DNA of 10,392 nt from HGM10836 sp045580645 (GTDB lineage Bacteria; Bacillota_I; Bacilli_A; RF39; UBA660), in the NCBI GenBank assembly GCA_045580645.1, contig JAZNOG010000068.1, positions 1-10,392 of the forward strand. Reading direction: 5' to 3'. The notes beneath the pieces are model-generated. The model was not told where the DNA came from. It was given only the letters and a program-made list of their open reading frames with translations, and ran no database searches. Numbering within the stretch: the stretch's first letter is position 1; each line of letters opens with the position of its first letter. Positions 1 to 6,984 of this stretch are shown here, one piece after another. The position numbers and the translations under genes are program-made.

Positions 1-65
1 TTTTATTCATAATAAATTTTATGTTATTTTTATGTTTTTTTTCATATTTTTTATTAGGAGATTAT

Positions 66-1349
66 ATGAAAGAAAAATTTATTAAATCAACAATTATTTT
101 AGTTATTGGGGGTCTTATTACTAAAGTTTTATCTATGGTTATTAGAATTTTAATAACTAGAAGTATAGGTGTAGAAGCAGTAGGATTATATATGATGGTT
201 ATGCCAACTTTTAATTTATTTATAACTATTGCTACTTTTTCGCTTCCTATTTCTATTTCTAAACTTGTATCAGAAAACACTAGAAATAATAAAAATGTTA
301 TTTTTGGTTCTTGTTTTTTTGCCTTTATATATAATGTTGTTTTTATGCTTATTATAGTGTTTTTATCTAGTTTTATTGCTAATAATTTATTAAGTAATGA
401 CAGTTTATATTATCCGATACTTGCTACTGCTTTTACTCTTCCTTTTATCACTTTATCTAGTATTGTTAGAGGATACTTTTTTGGTAAAGAAAAAATGTTT
501 CCTCATGTTTTATCAAATATATTTGAACAAACTATAAGAATAATTTCTATTATTTTTATTACCCCGATTCTACTTAAAAAAGGTATAATTGTTACAATAA
601 CTGGGCTTATTTTGTTAAATGTCATAAGTGAACTTGCTTCTATTTTTATTTTGTTTTTATTTTTGCCTAAAAATTTTAAAATTAAAAAAGAAGATATTAA
701 ACCTAATTATGATAATATAAAAGATATTATTTCTATTTCTTTTCCTACTACTATTGGAAGGTTAATTTCTTCTTTTGGTCAGTTTTTGGAACCTATTATT
801 ATTACTTTTGTATTTTTAAAACTTGGATACGATAATTCGTATATTACTAATCAGTATGGTATTATGTCTGGTTTTGTTCTTCCAATGGTTACTATGCCTT
901 GTTTTCTAACAGGTGCGATTAGTTCTGCCCTTCTTCCTGTTATTTCTAATTATTCAAGTAAAGGAAAAACTTTTTTAGTTAAAAGGAAAATAAAACAAGC
1001 TGTTTTCTATTGTCTTTTAATAGGTATACCCTGCACAATTTCACTTATTTTATTTCCTGAGTTTTTCTTAAATTTAATATTTGGTGTTTCTACTGGAAAA
1101 GAGTATTTAAAAATTGCTTCTTTAATATTTTTGCTTTCGTATATACAAGGTCCTTTAGTAAGTAGTCTTCAGGCTATGAATAAAGCAAAAATAGTAATGA
1201 CCTCGAATACCATAGGTATAATTCTAAAAACATTAACTATTCTTGTTTTTTCATTTTTAGATATAGGTATGATGCCAATACTACTTTCTTATTTAGTTTA
1301 TTACTTATTTAATACAATTTATTTAGTTTATAAGATAAAGAAAATTTAA
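66..1349 (+). CDS. SpoVB-like MOP-superfamily flippase (polysaccharide/lipid-linked precursor exporter)
   Basis: A 427-aa, almost entirely hydrophobic protein with about 12 predictable membrane helices. The N-terminus (KSTIILVIGGLITKVLSMV, then RSIGVEAVGLYMMVMP) is the pattern of the SpoVB/MATE-like polysaccharide exporter branch of the MOP superfamily. The segment SGFVLPMVTMPCFLTGAISSALLP in the middle and the late QAMNKAKIVM region also fit that branch. Family members flip undecaprenyl-linked sugars or peptidoglycan precursors across the membrane; the substrate here cannot be read. I start at ATG 66 because AGGAG (56-60) lies 5 bases upstream. An in-frame ATG at 21 would add 15 residues but has no ribosome binding site. 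It is somewhat shorter than Bacillus SpoVB (about 520 aa) yet looks complete. Its stop overlaps the stop of the convergent amidase gene by four bases. Its promoter lies outside the window or in the featureless AT-rich first 55 bases. Confidence 0.85.
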   Translation: MKEKFIKSTIILVIGGLITKVLSMVIRILITRSIGVEAVGLYMMVMPTFNLFITIATFSLPISISKLVSENTRNNKNVIFGSCFFAFIYNVVFMLIIVFLSSFIANNLLSNDSLYYPILATAFTLPFITLSSIVRGYFFGKEKMFPHVLSNIFEQTIRIISIIFITPILLKKGIIVTITGLILLNVISELASIFILFLFLPKNFKIKKEDIKPNYDNIKDIISISFPTTIGRLISSFGQFLEPIIITFVFLKLGYDNSYITNQYGIMSGFVLPMVTMPCFLTGAISSALLPVISNYSSKGKTFLVKRKIKQAVFYCLLIGIPCTISLILFPEFFLNLIFGVSTGKEYLKIASLIFLLSYIQGPLVSSLQAMNKAKIVMTSNTIGIILKTLTILVFSFLDIGMMPILLSYLVYYLFNTIYLVYKIKKI

Positions 1350-2593
1350 TTATTCCAACCAAGAATTTTTATTAGTCTTTTTTCTGGATAAACATAAGCA
1401 GAAATAGGAAATTGTTCTAAATCGCCAGTATTTGAATTTAAAAGAAGATCTACTGTGTTTTCATCTTTTATAATATTCCCAACTACTACTGCGGTATGTC
1501 TAAATTTGTTGCCATATCCAACTTGAACAACATCTCCCACTTCGGCATAATACATATTTGCATCTACTTTAGAGCATAGTCCAAAACCACTATTGTTTTT
1601 AGCGTAATCATAAAATTCTGATACTCCAGTCCAAGAAGGAGTTCTTCCATCTTCTGTGTTTTCATAGTTAAGTTCTGAATCGTAATGTTTCCACTGATAT
1701 GTTCCTTTAATATCCATTGGAATACCTCCAGAATTAAGCATCCATGAAGCATAGTTTTGACAATTTCCACCATAAGGCCCATAGTCTACATCACTTCTTT
1801 TTAAAACATATTCTAAAGCATACTCTAACGCTTTTTCTCTATCATACGAATTATCGCAAGTTTTAAATTCTATTTCTTTATTATTTATATACTGATTATA
1901 TAATTTTTCTTGTTCTTTTAACATTTCATCGAATATTAAAGAATAATCATTCTTAATTTTATCAAATTCATTTTTTATTTCTTCATTTGTTTCGTTTTCA
2001 TATGAATATAAATCTTCTGTCATTATGAAATATCCTTGTTCTTTACTAAAAGATTTTATTTTATATTCATTATTTTCTTTAATAATTTCAAAATTATTTA
2101 TAACATTATATATATTTGAAGTTATATCTTTCATAAAATTGAAATTCAAATGACTATTTTCTTTTACTGTTACTTTGATTGTCTCTTCATCATTTTCTAT
2201 TTTTTCATAGTAAATATCAAAAGATACATTGTCAAGTTTTAAATCATTTAATTGTTTAATTCTAGAATCTATTAAAATCTCTAATGCTGTTTGACTTAAA
2301 TAAGCATTTTCATAGCTATTACTTGAGAAAAACTTTGTTAAATCATAAACTTTTAGTTCTTTCATTGATCTAAAGTAGACATTTAAATAATCTATAATTA
2401 ATTTTTCTACATCTTTATCTATTTCTTCAAAGGTATTGTTTATAATCTTATCTTCATATTCATATTTTTCTTTTATAATTTTATCCATGTATTTATTATT
2501 TTCTGGTTTAAAAATAATAAAACCTATAATTATAGGAAATATAAAAAATATTATTTTAAATTTTCTTTTTAATCTTTTTTTTCTTCTTTTCAT
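1346..2593 (-). CDS. Membrane-anchored Amidase_6-type cysteine hydrolase
   Basis: A 415-aa protein. It has a very basic N-terminus (MKRRKKRLKRK), one membrane segment at about residues 12-28 and a long charged extracellular region (30-245). A C-terminal papain-like domain of the Amidase_6 (putative amidase, PF12671) type follows. That domain starts at YDREKALEYALEYV (about 250) and carries the nucleophile motif GGNCQNYASWML with Cys278, then FRHTAVVVG with His366, and a polar LLNSNTGD stretch (Asn386/Asn388) that probably supplies the third residue. Such domains cut amide bonds in peptidoglycan or other surface material; the exact substrate is unknown. Topology (positive-inside rule) places the catalytic domain outside the cell. 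The start at 2593 is preceded by GGTGAGG very close to the ATG, the same spacing as in the C39 gene at 10226. It ends tail-to-tail with the flippase, with a 4-base overlap. I see no terminator after it. Confidence 0.82.
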   Translation of the reverse strand: MKRRKKRLKRKFKIIFFIFPIIIGFIIFKPENNKYMDKIIKEKYEYEDKIINNTFEEIDKDVEKLIIDYLNVYFRSMKELKVYDLTKFFSSNSYENAYLSQTALEILIDSRIKQLNDLKLDNVSFDIYYEKIENDEETIKVTVKENSHLNFNFMKDITSNIYNVINNFEIIKENNEYKIKSFSKEQGYFIMTEDLYSYENETNEEIKNEFDKIKNDYSLIFDEMLKEQEKLYNQYINNKEIEFKTCDNSYDREKALEYALEYVLKRSDVDYGPYGGNCQNYASWMLNSGGIPMDIKGTYQWKHYDSELNYENTEDGRTPSWTGVSEFYDYAKNNSGFGLCSKVDANMYYAEVGDVVQVGYGNKFRHTAVVVGNIIKDENTVDLLLNSNTGDLEQFPISAYVYPEKRLIKILGWNN

Positions 2594-2608
2594 ATCCTCA
2601 CCATTTTA

Positions 2609-2637
2609 AGTGTATCATTTATATTAAATATTGTCCA
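2609..2637 (-). promoter_or_regulatory. Predicted sigma-A-type promoter of the amidase gene
   Basis: On the minus strand TGGACA (2632-2637; 5 of 6 matches to TTGACA) is separated by 17 bases from TACACT (2609-2614; 4 of 6 matches to TATAAT). Transcription would start near 2602, so the leader would be only about 10 bases and would begin at the GGTGAG ribosome binding site. It overlaps the 3' end of the decayed ORF6N copy. Sequence match only. Confidence 0.5.
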
Positions 2638-2960
2638 ATGGAGAGTTTTGACAAATGTAAAGTGATTTTATTTTATTAAGTAAAGAATCAGTTATTTCTT
2701 TATCTTCTAATTTATTTATAGAGAATGTTTGTTTTAATATTTTTATTTCATTATTTTGTTCTAAAACCATGTTGTTTATATATTTTGTTTTAATTCTAAG
2801 GTCCCAATTTAGGATCTTAGAATTTTATCATATTCTATCTTTTTTAATTGAAACATAAATCTCTCAGAAAATCTGTTTATGTGTCTTTTAACTGCTTAAT
2901 TGATAGTTTTCTTTTCATTTGCACATTTATATAGTTTGCTAAATCACTTGTAGCTACCAA
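2624..2960 (-). pseudogene. Decayed ORF6N-domain gene (paralogue of the intact gene at 3983-4858)
   Basis: Reading the minus strand through this otherwise geneless gap recovers pieces of an ORF6N protein in order. SDLA lies near 2948. After a one-base loss in an A-run comes LYKCANEKKTIN-stop-AVKRHINRFSERFMFQL, then KIEYDKILRS-stop-IGTLELK. In another frame follow YINNMVLEQNNEIKILKQTFS and INKLEDKEITDSLLNKIK. The intact neighbour reads YINNMVLEHDSDIKILKQTFS and later SINKLEDEEITSSLLNKIK. The copy therefore has at least one frameshift, two in-frame stops that look like Gln codons turned to TAA, and two internal deletions. One deletion removes the stretch equivalent to VFTEQGVAML; the other removes the whole PLD-like part. 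The original start and first ~20 residues are absent, cut off where the DUF1016 gene ends. It is not a simple copy of the neighbour: the N-terminal part matches the family consensus better in places, so it is an older paralogue. Confidence 0.85.
2792..2824. repeat. 13-bp inverted repeat inside the ORF6N pseudogene
   Basis: AATTCTAAGGTCC (2792-2804) and GGATCTTAGAATT (2812-2824) can pair over 13 positions with one G-U wobble and a 7-base loop. No T-run follows on either strand, so it is not a normal terminator. It coincides with the decayed ILRS-stop-IGTLEL coding stretch, so the symmetry may be a leftover of coding sequence. Confidence 0.55.
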
Positions 2961-2966
2961 ATGACA

Positions 2967-3986
2967 CTATTCCACCTTTATATCTATATGAAGATTTAAA
3001 TCTTTTTCAGTTGGTAGTTCTCTAATAATTTCTGACGGCAAATATTCCGATAATTCATATGAACTGACACCAATTGGTTTATTTATGTCTTTAAGTGCAT
3101 ATTCCACTGAAATTCTATCTTTATCTCTACACAATATTATTCCAATACTTGGATTATCACTTTCATCTTTTATTTTATCATCAATCGCTGATAAATAGAA
3201 ATTGACTTTACCCGCATATTCAGGTTTAAATTCAGTATTTTTCAATTCAACTATAATATAACAATGTAACTTTGTGTGATAAAAAAGCAAATCAATAAAA
3301 TACTCTTTATAGCCAACTTCTATTTTGTATTGATTTCCAACAAAACTAAATCCATTGCCTAATTCTAATAATACCGTTTTAATTTTTTCAACCATGGCAA
3401 TCTCTAACTCTGTTTCAATATAATTTTCTTTTAATGAAGTTAAATTTAATATATAAGGGTCTTTCATCATATTTCTGGCCAATTCACTTTGTGACTTTAT
3501 TAATGTAGTTTTAAAATTATTTGGTTTATCCCCTAATACTTGCCTAGAATATAAATCACTTTTTATTTGAAATCCAAGAACATCATAACTCCATCCGTTA
3601 ATAGCAGTTTCATTCATATACCATATTCTCTTATTATTGTCCTTTATTTTATCTAAAATTAACATATTGTGTGACCAAGGGATTTGTGCAGATGCCGTCT
3701 GCACTTTTTCATTTTGACTGCAAATTAAATAATATTTCTTCATGCTTTTAAGATTTCTAACTGAAAATCCTTTGATATTTGGAAACGATATTTTTAATTC
3801 CCGTGCCATTTCATCAATAAACTTATTGCCCCATTCTGAATTGTCATAAATAATCTTTCCAATATTATAATATAGTTTCAATAAGCTCATATTAGCATTT
3901 TGGAATATTTCTATCTGAGTATTACTAATTTGATTTTTGACTTCATTAATAATATTTTTAAAATCTTTCTCTATTATTTCTATCAT
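2967..3986 (-). CDS. DUF1016 (YhcG-type) PD-(D/E)xK nuclease-domain protein
   Basis: A 339-aa protein with the two-part layout of the DUF1016/YhcG family. The N-terminal half (about 10-150) carries LLKLYYNIGKIIYD, FSVRNLKSMKKYY and AQIPWSHNMLILDKI, followed by WYMNETAINGWS. The C-terminal half (about 170-325) carries KDPYILNLTSL and the nuclease core. That core shows FIDLLFYH with Asp232 and VELKNTEF with Glu247 and Lys249, the D...ExK pattern of the PD-(D/E)xK fold, then EYAGKVNFYLSAID. The family is a predicted nuclease of unsettled role, common in mobile and defence contexts; no target can be read here. The start ATG at 3986 overlaps the upstream ORF6N stop as ATGA, and AGGAG (3994-3998) lies 7 bases before it inside the ORF6N gene, so the two genes are coupled. 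The length is normal for the family and the catalytic residues are present. The stop is TAG, 6 bases from the ORF6N pseudogene. Confidence 0.88.
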   Translation of the reverse strand: MIEIIEKDFKNIINEVKNQISNTQIEIFQNANMSLLKLYYNIGKIIYDNSEWGNKFIDEMARELKISFPNIKGFSVRNLKSMKKYYLICSQNEKVQTASAQIPWSHNMLILDKIKDNNKRIWYMNETAINGWSYDVLGFQIKSDLYSRQVLGDKPNNFKTTLIKSQSELARNMMKDPYILNLTSLKENYIETELEIAMVEKIKTVLLELGNGFSFVGNQYKIEVGYKEYFIDLLFYHTKLHCYIIVELKNTEFKPEYAGKVNFYLSAIDDKIKDESDNPSIGIILCRDKDRISVEYALKDINKPIGVSSYELSEYLPSEIIRELPTEKDLNLHIDIKVE

Positions 3987-4858
3987 TTTTTTACTCCTTT
4001 TATTTTGTTTAATAATGAACTAGTAATTTCTTCATCTTCTAGTTTATTTATTGAAAATGTTTTAGATCCTGCATGATTTATTGATGCACCACAGTGAAAA
4101 AAAGTTTTGTTATCTAATATAAAATATCTATCATGAAATGTCCTGTTATAAATAATAGTTAGATTACTATATTGTTTATTATATTTTTCTATATCTAACT
4201 TATTTAATTTATTGTTTTCTTTTGTTATTAAAATAACTTTAACTTTAATATTTTTAATCATATCTAAAATAGTTTTATCTGCATAATTATCTATTATAAT
4301 TAGTTCTTCTTTTGCTTCTTTAAATATATCTACTATTTTTGAATATGCATCGTATATTTGTCCATAGAAGTATATTTCATTTGATTTCTCCTTAAATGAA
4401 GAAAATGTTTGTTTCAATATTTTAATATCGCTATCATGTTCTAAAACCATATTATTTATATATTTTTGTTCAATTAAGTTTGATGATATATATTTCCTCA
4501 TAGATACAAAGGCATCCATAATACTTATACTTACTTCAGTTGCTATCTTAGACTTTAATATAGTTGCAAGCATTGCAACACCTTGTTCAGTAAATACTCT
4601 AGGGTTTTTATATCTTCCACCGCGTGTTTCTCTTTTTTGGTCACAAATTGTGACCAAAAAATTATTTGTTTCTTCATCGGTTAATTTCCAAGAAAATCTT
4701 TCAGGAAACTTTTCTTTATTTCTTAAAACGGCTTGGTTTATTTCTTTTGTTCCGTTTACACATTTATATAGTTTTGCTAAATCACTATCAAGCATAACTT
4801 GCTGTCCTCTTATTTTATATATCATATTTTCTATTTTTATTTCTTCTGTTTCTAACAT
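3983..4858 (-). CDS. ORF6N-domain DNA-binding protein with C-terminal PLD-like domain
   Basis: A 291-aa protein. Residues about 5-100 form an ORF6N domain (phage-type DNA-binding fold related to KilA-N), with MIYKIRGQQVMLDSDLAKLYKC, NGTKEINQAVLRN, FPERFSWKL and RVFTEQGVAMLATIL. A helical linker follows (about 105-155). Residues 165-270 look like a degenerate phospholipase-D-fold module: KEELIIIDNYADK, ITKENN, then FHDRYFILD (His242, Arg244, Asp249 fit an H-x-R/K-x4-D motif) and HCGASIN. With only one such motif, it may act as a dimer or be a non-catalytic sensor. The start is well supported by AGGAGG (4867-4872) 7 bases upstream. It is the first gene of a pair with the DUF1016 nuclease, and its TGA stop overlaps that gene's ATG. 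It probably regulates or targets its partner; that is inference. No clear promoter is visible in the short A/T gap after the aspS terminator. Confidence 0.85.
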   Translation of the reverse strand: MLETEEIKIENMIYKIRGQQVMLDSDLAKLYKCVNGTKEINQAVLRNKEKFPERFSWKLTDEETNNFLVTICDQKRETRGGRYKNPRVFTEQGVAMLATILKSKIATEVSISIMDAFVSMRKYISSNLIEQKYINNMVLEHDSDIKILKQTFSSFKEKSNEIYFYGQIYDAYSKIVDIFKEAKEELIIIDNYADKTILDMIKNIKVKVILITKENNKLNKLDIEKYNKQYSNLTIIYNRTFHDRYFILDNKTFFHCGASINHAGSKTFSINKLEDEEITSSLLNKIKGVKK

Positions 4859-4929
4859 ATTTTTTCCTCCTTACAAAATAACTCCTATATATATAATTCG
4901 CAAGAAAAACAAAAATTCCTTAATAAAAA

Positions 4930-4959
4930 CAAAAAAACCTAAAGTTTTTACTTTAGGTT
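4930..4959 (-). terminator. Intrinsic terminator of aspS
   Basis: On the minus strand a perfect 10-bp stem, AACCTAAAGT (4950-4959) with ACTTTAGGTT (4936-4945), encloses a 4-base loop and runs into seven T (4931-4937, partly in the stem). The stem starts inside the aspS stop codon. It separates aspS from the ORF6N-DUF1016 pair. The hairpin is nearly symmetrical and could also act on plus-strand transcripts. Confidence 0.88.
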
Positions 4960-6703
4960 ATTTTTCTTTTATACATATATTTAATATATCTAGTTGATCT
5001 TTATCTACAATATTTGGAGCTTCGCTCATTAAGCAAGAAGCGCTTGTTGTTTTTGGAAAAGCAATAACGTTTTTGATATTATCTGTCCCTGCTAAAATCA
5101 TTGTCAACCTATCAAGACCAAAAGCAATTCCTCCATGTGGTGGAGTTCCATATTTTAAGGCATCTACAAAGAATCCAAATTTATTTTTTATTTCTTCTTT
5201 AGTAAGTTCTAGAGCCTCGAACATTTTTTCTTGAATATTTTGATCATGGATACGAATAGAACCTCCTCCTACTTCATAACCATTTATAACAATATCATAT
5301 GCTTTTGAATAACAATTTGCTTTATCTGTTAATAATTTATCTACATCTTCATCTTTTGGTGCAGTAAATGGATGGTGGCATGCCATAAAGCGATTTTCTT
5401 CTTCACTATATTCAAATGATGGAAAATCAGTTACCCATAACATTTTATAATCTTCTTCTTTTATCAAATTTAAATCACGAGCTAGTTTACATCTTAATGC
5501 TCCTAGAGAGTTCTTGACTATTTTTTTATTACCTACAACGAATAATACTAAATCATTTGTTTTTATATTAAGTGTTTCTTTTATATTTTCAATTTCATTT
5601 TTACTTAATTGTTTAACAATCGAACCAGTTACTTCTTCATTATATTTTAAATAGAAAAGTCCATTTGCTTTATAAGTTTTTACAAAATCACTAAGTTTAT
5701 CTAAATCTTTTCTAGAAAAACTATCGGCTTGGTTTTCTACTACTACGCAATTGATAATACCTTGTTCTTCTATAGCATTTTTGAATAAAATAAATTCTGT
5801 TTCTTTTAAAATGTTAGTTACATCGCTTATTTTCATATCAAATCTTAAATCTGGTTTATCTGAGCCATAAAGATTTATTGCATCATCATATTTCATACGT
5901 ATTAAAGGAAGTTTAATATCAATATTTTTTACTTCTTTAAATATTTCTTTTACAACATTTTCTGCCATGTTCATGACATCTTCTTCGGTTACAAAACTCA
6001 TTTCCATATCTAGTTGTGTAAATTCTGGTTGTCTATCCGCTCTTAAATCTTCATCTCGAAAACATTTTGCAATTTGAAAATATCTTTCTATTCCTCCGAC
6101 CATAAGTAATTGTTTAAATATTTGAGGCGATTGAGGAAGTGCATAAAATTTTCCTTTGTTTACTCTGGACGGCACTAGATAGTCTCTTGCACCTTCTGGT
6201 GTTGATTTACATAAAATTGGAGTTTCTACTTCAATGAAATCATTTTGTGTTAAATAATTTCTAATTGCCATATTCATTTTATGTCTAATTAGCAAGTTGT
6301 TTTTTATTTCATTTCTTCTTATATCTAAATAACGATATTTTAATCTTGTTTCTTCTAAAGATGTAGGATTATCTGTTATTTCAAAAGGCAAATCTAGTGA
6401 TGTATTTAAAATTTCTAAAAATTCTACTTCTACTTCTATTTCACCTGTAGGAATGTTTAGATTTTTACTTTCTCTTTCTTTAATTTCTCCACGGACTTTT
6501 ATAACATATTCATTTTTTAAAGATTCTGCTAAGTTATAAATTTTATTTTCTGGCCTTACAACAAGTTGAATAATTCCACTTCTATCTCTTAAATCTATAA
6601 AAATTAAACCACCTAAGTTTCTTTTTTTGTTAACCCATCCAAAAAGTTCTACTTTTTCATTAACATTTTTAATATTAAAATTATTATTCATATTTTTTTT
6701 CAT
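4958..6703 (-). CDS. aspS: Aspartyl-tRNA synthetase
   Basis: A 581-aa class II aminoacyl-tRNA synthetase of the bacterial AspRS type that charges tRNA-Asp with aspartate in the cytoplasm. The N-terminal OB-fold anticodon-binding domain is seen as VELFGWVNKKRNLGGLIFIDLRD. Catalytic-core landmarks follow: TPILCKSTPEGARDYLVPSR, YALPQSPQIFKQLLMVGG, motif 2 FRDEDLRADRQPEFTQLD (from Phe215), and motif 3 with GLDR at 529-532. The tail FPKTTSASCLMSEAP is typical. The region between motifs 2 and 3 matches the GAD insertion of bacterial AspRS. The length is the family norm. The frame is open 26 codons further upstream, but those codons lie in the T-box terminator. ATG 6701-6703 has GGAGG (6710-6714) 6 bases before it and begins MKKNMNNNF. 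Expression is controlled by the T-box leader upstream. A discriminating versus non-discriminating enzyme cannot be decided from sequence by eye. Confidence 0.97.
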   Translation of the reverse strand: MKKNMNNNFNIKNVNEKVELFGWVNKKRNLGGLIFIDLRDRSGIIQLVVRPENKIYNLAESLKNEYVIKVRGEIKERESKNLNIPTGEIEVEVEFLEILNTSLDLPFEITDNPTSLEETRLKYRYLDIRRNEIKNNLLIRHKMNMAIRNYLTQNDFIEVETPILCKSTPEGARDYLVPSRVNKGKFYALPQSPQIFKQLLMVGGIERYFQIAKCFRDEDLRADRQPEFTQLDMEMSFVTEEDVMNMAENVVKEIFKEVKNIDIKLPLIRMKYDDAINLYGSDKPDLRFDMKISDVTNILKETEFILFKNAIEEQGIINCVVVENQADSFSRKDLDKLSDFVKTYKANGLFYLKYNEEVTGSIVKQLSKNEIENIKETLNIKTNDLVLFVVGNKKIVKNSLGALRCKLARDLNLIKEEDYKMLWVTDFPSFEYSEEENRFMACHHPFTAPKDEDVDKLLTDKANCYSKAYDIVINGYEVGGGSIRIHDQNIQEKMFEALELTKEEIKNKFGFFVDALKYGTPPHGGIAFGLDRLTMILAGTDNIKNVIAFPKTTSASCLMSEAPNIVDKDQLDILNICIKEK

Positions 6704-6722
6704 AAATTTCCTCCTTATAAAC

Positions 6723-6761
6723 AAAAAACAACTATCCATCCCTATGGGACGAATAATTGTT
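6723..6761 (-). terminator. Regulated terminator of the aspS T-box
   Basis: AACAATTATTCGTCCC (6746-6761) pairs with GGGATGGATAGTTGTT (6727-6742) over 16 positions, three of them G-U, with a 3-base loop, then a T6 run (6723-6728). The TCGTCCC part also serves as the 3' half of the alternative antiterminator, which makes the two structures mutually exclusive. Confidence 0.93.
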
Positions 6762-6942
6762 AAATCCGTGATACCACCCAATTTATTATATTGCTATAAT
6801 CACTCATTAAGATAACGGTTTTACCGGTTTATTATTAAATAAACAGCTAAAAGGTGTCTTCATTTTATATTTTATATTAGTTTTCACCAAACACTAACTC
6901 TCTAGGATAAAATATTAAAACTACTCTTCCTTCATACACTTT
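6723..6942 (-). promoter_or_regulatory. T-box riboswitch, Asp (GAC) specifier, controlling aspS
   Basis: The minus-strand leader of aspS has the T-box layout. Stem I opens with GAAGGAAGAGTAG (6921-6933), and GAGAG with a GGTGAAAACTAA arm lies around 6875-6902. The specifier region ATGAAGACACC follows, with GAC (6856-6858) read as the aspartate codon. The downstream ACACCTTT can pair with AAAGTGT near 6936-6942 to close Stem I. The conserved T-box GGGTGGTATCACGG is at 6766-6779. Uncharged tRNA-Asp would pair at GAC and at the T-box bulge, favour the antiterminator (GGG with the later GTCCC) and let transcription reach aspS. When tRNA is charged the terminator forms. The transcript start near 6942 is predicted from the promoter. 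Confidence 0.93.
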
Positions 6943-6948
6943 ACATAA

Positions 6949-6977
6949 AGTATAAAACATTTTTTTAAAAATGTCTA
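6949..6977 (-). promoter_or_regulatory. Predicted sigma-A-type promoter of the aspS T-box transcript
   Basis: On the minus strand TAGACA (6972-6977; 5 of 6 matches) stands 17 bases before TATACT (6949-6954; 5 of 6 matches). It lies just after the stop codon of the 295-aa gene and just before Stem I. The spacer contains an 8-bp inverted repeat, ACATTTTT/AAAAATGT (6957-6974), with a 2-base loop, followed by Ts. That could be a weak terminator for the gene upstream. Confidence 0.75.
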
Positions 6978-6984
6978 TATTTTT

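Noticed and set aside
1..10. Possible divergent minus-strand start (ATG at 8-10)
   Set aside because: No ribosome binding site lies upstream on that strand and only three codons are visible.
21..65. Upstream in-frame ATG for the flippase, adding 15 residues
   Set aside because: No ribosome binding site precedes 21, whereas AGGAG at 56-60 is ideally placed for ATG 66, whose product begins like other family members.
1564..1782. Open frames overlapping the amidase, flippase, aspS and 295-aa genes in other frames
   Set aside because: They lie wholly or mainly inside well-supported genes, lack ribosome binding sites and encode biased, meaningless sequence.
3686..3709. Hairpin GTGCAGA/TCTGCAC followed by five T on the plus strand, resembling an antisense terminator
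   Set aside because: It lies inside the conserved QTASAQIPW coding stretch of the DUF1016 gene and no plus-strand gene leads into it. It is most simply explained by codons, though an antisense transcript end is not excluded.
4875..4914. Promoter for the ORF6N gene in the TATATATA stretch
   Set aside because: Several -10-like boxes exist, but none has a convincing -35 at 16-18 bases, or the start would fall within the ribosome binding site. Not called.
6704..6781. Longer aspS start at 6781, adding 26 residues
   Set aside because: Those codons are made of the T-box terminator hairpin and the GGAGG ribosome binding site, and the extra residues do not belong to AspRS.
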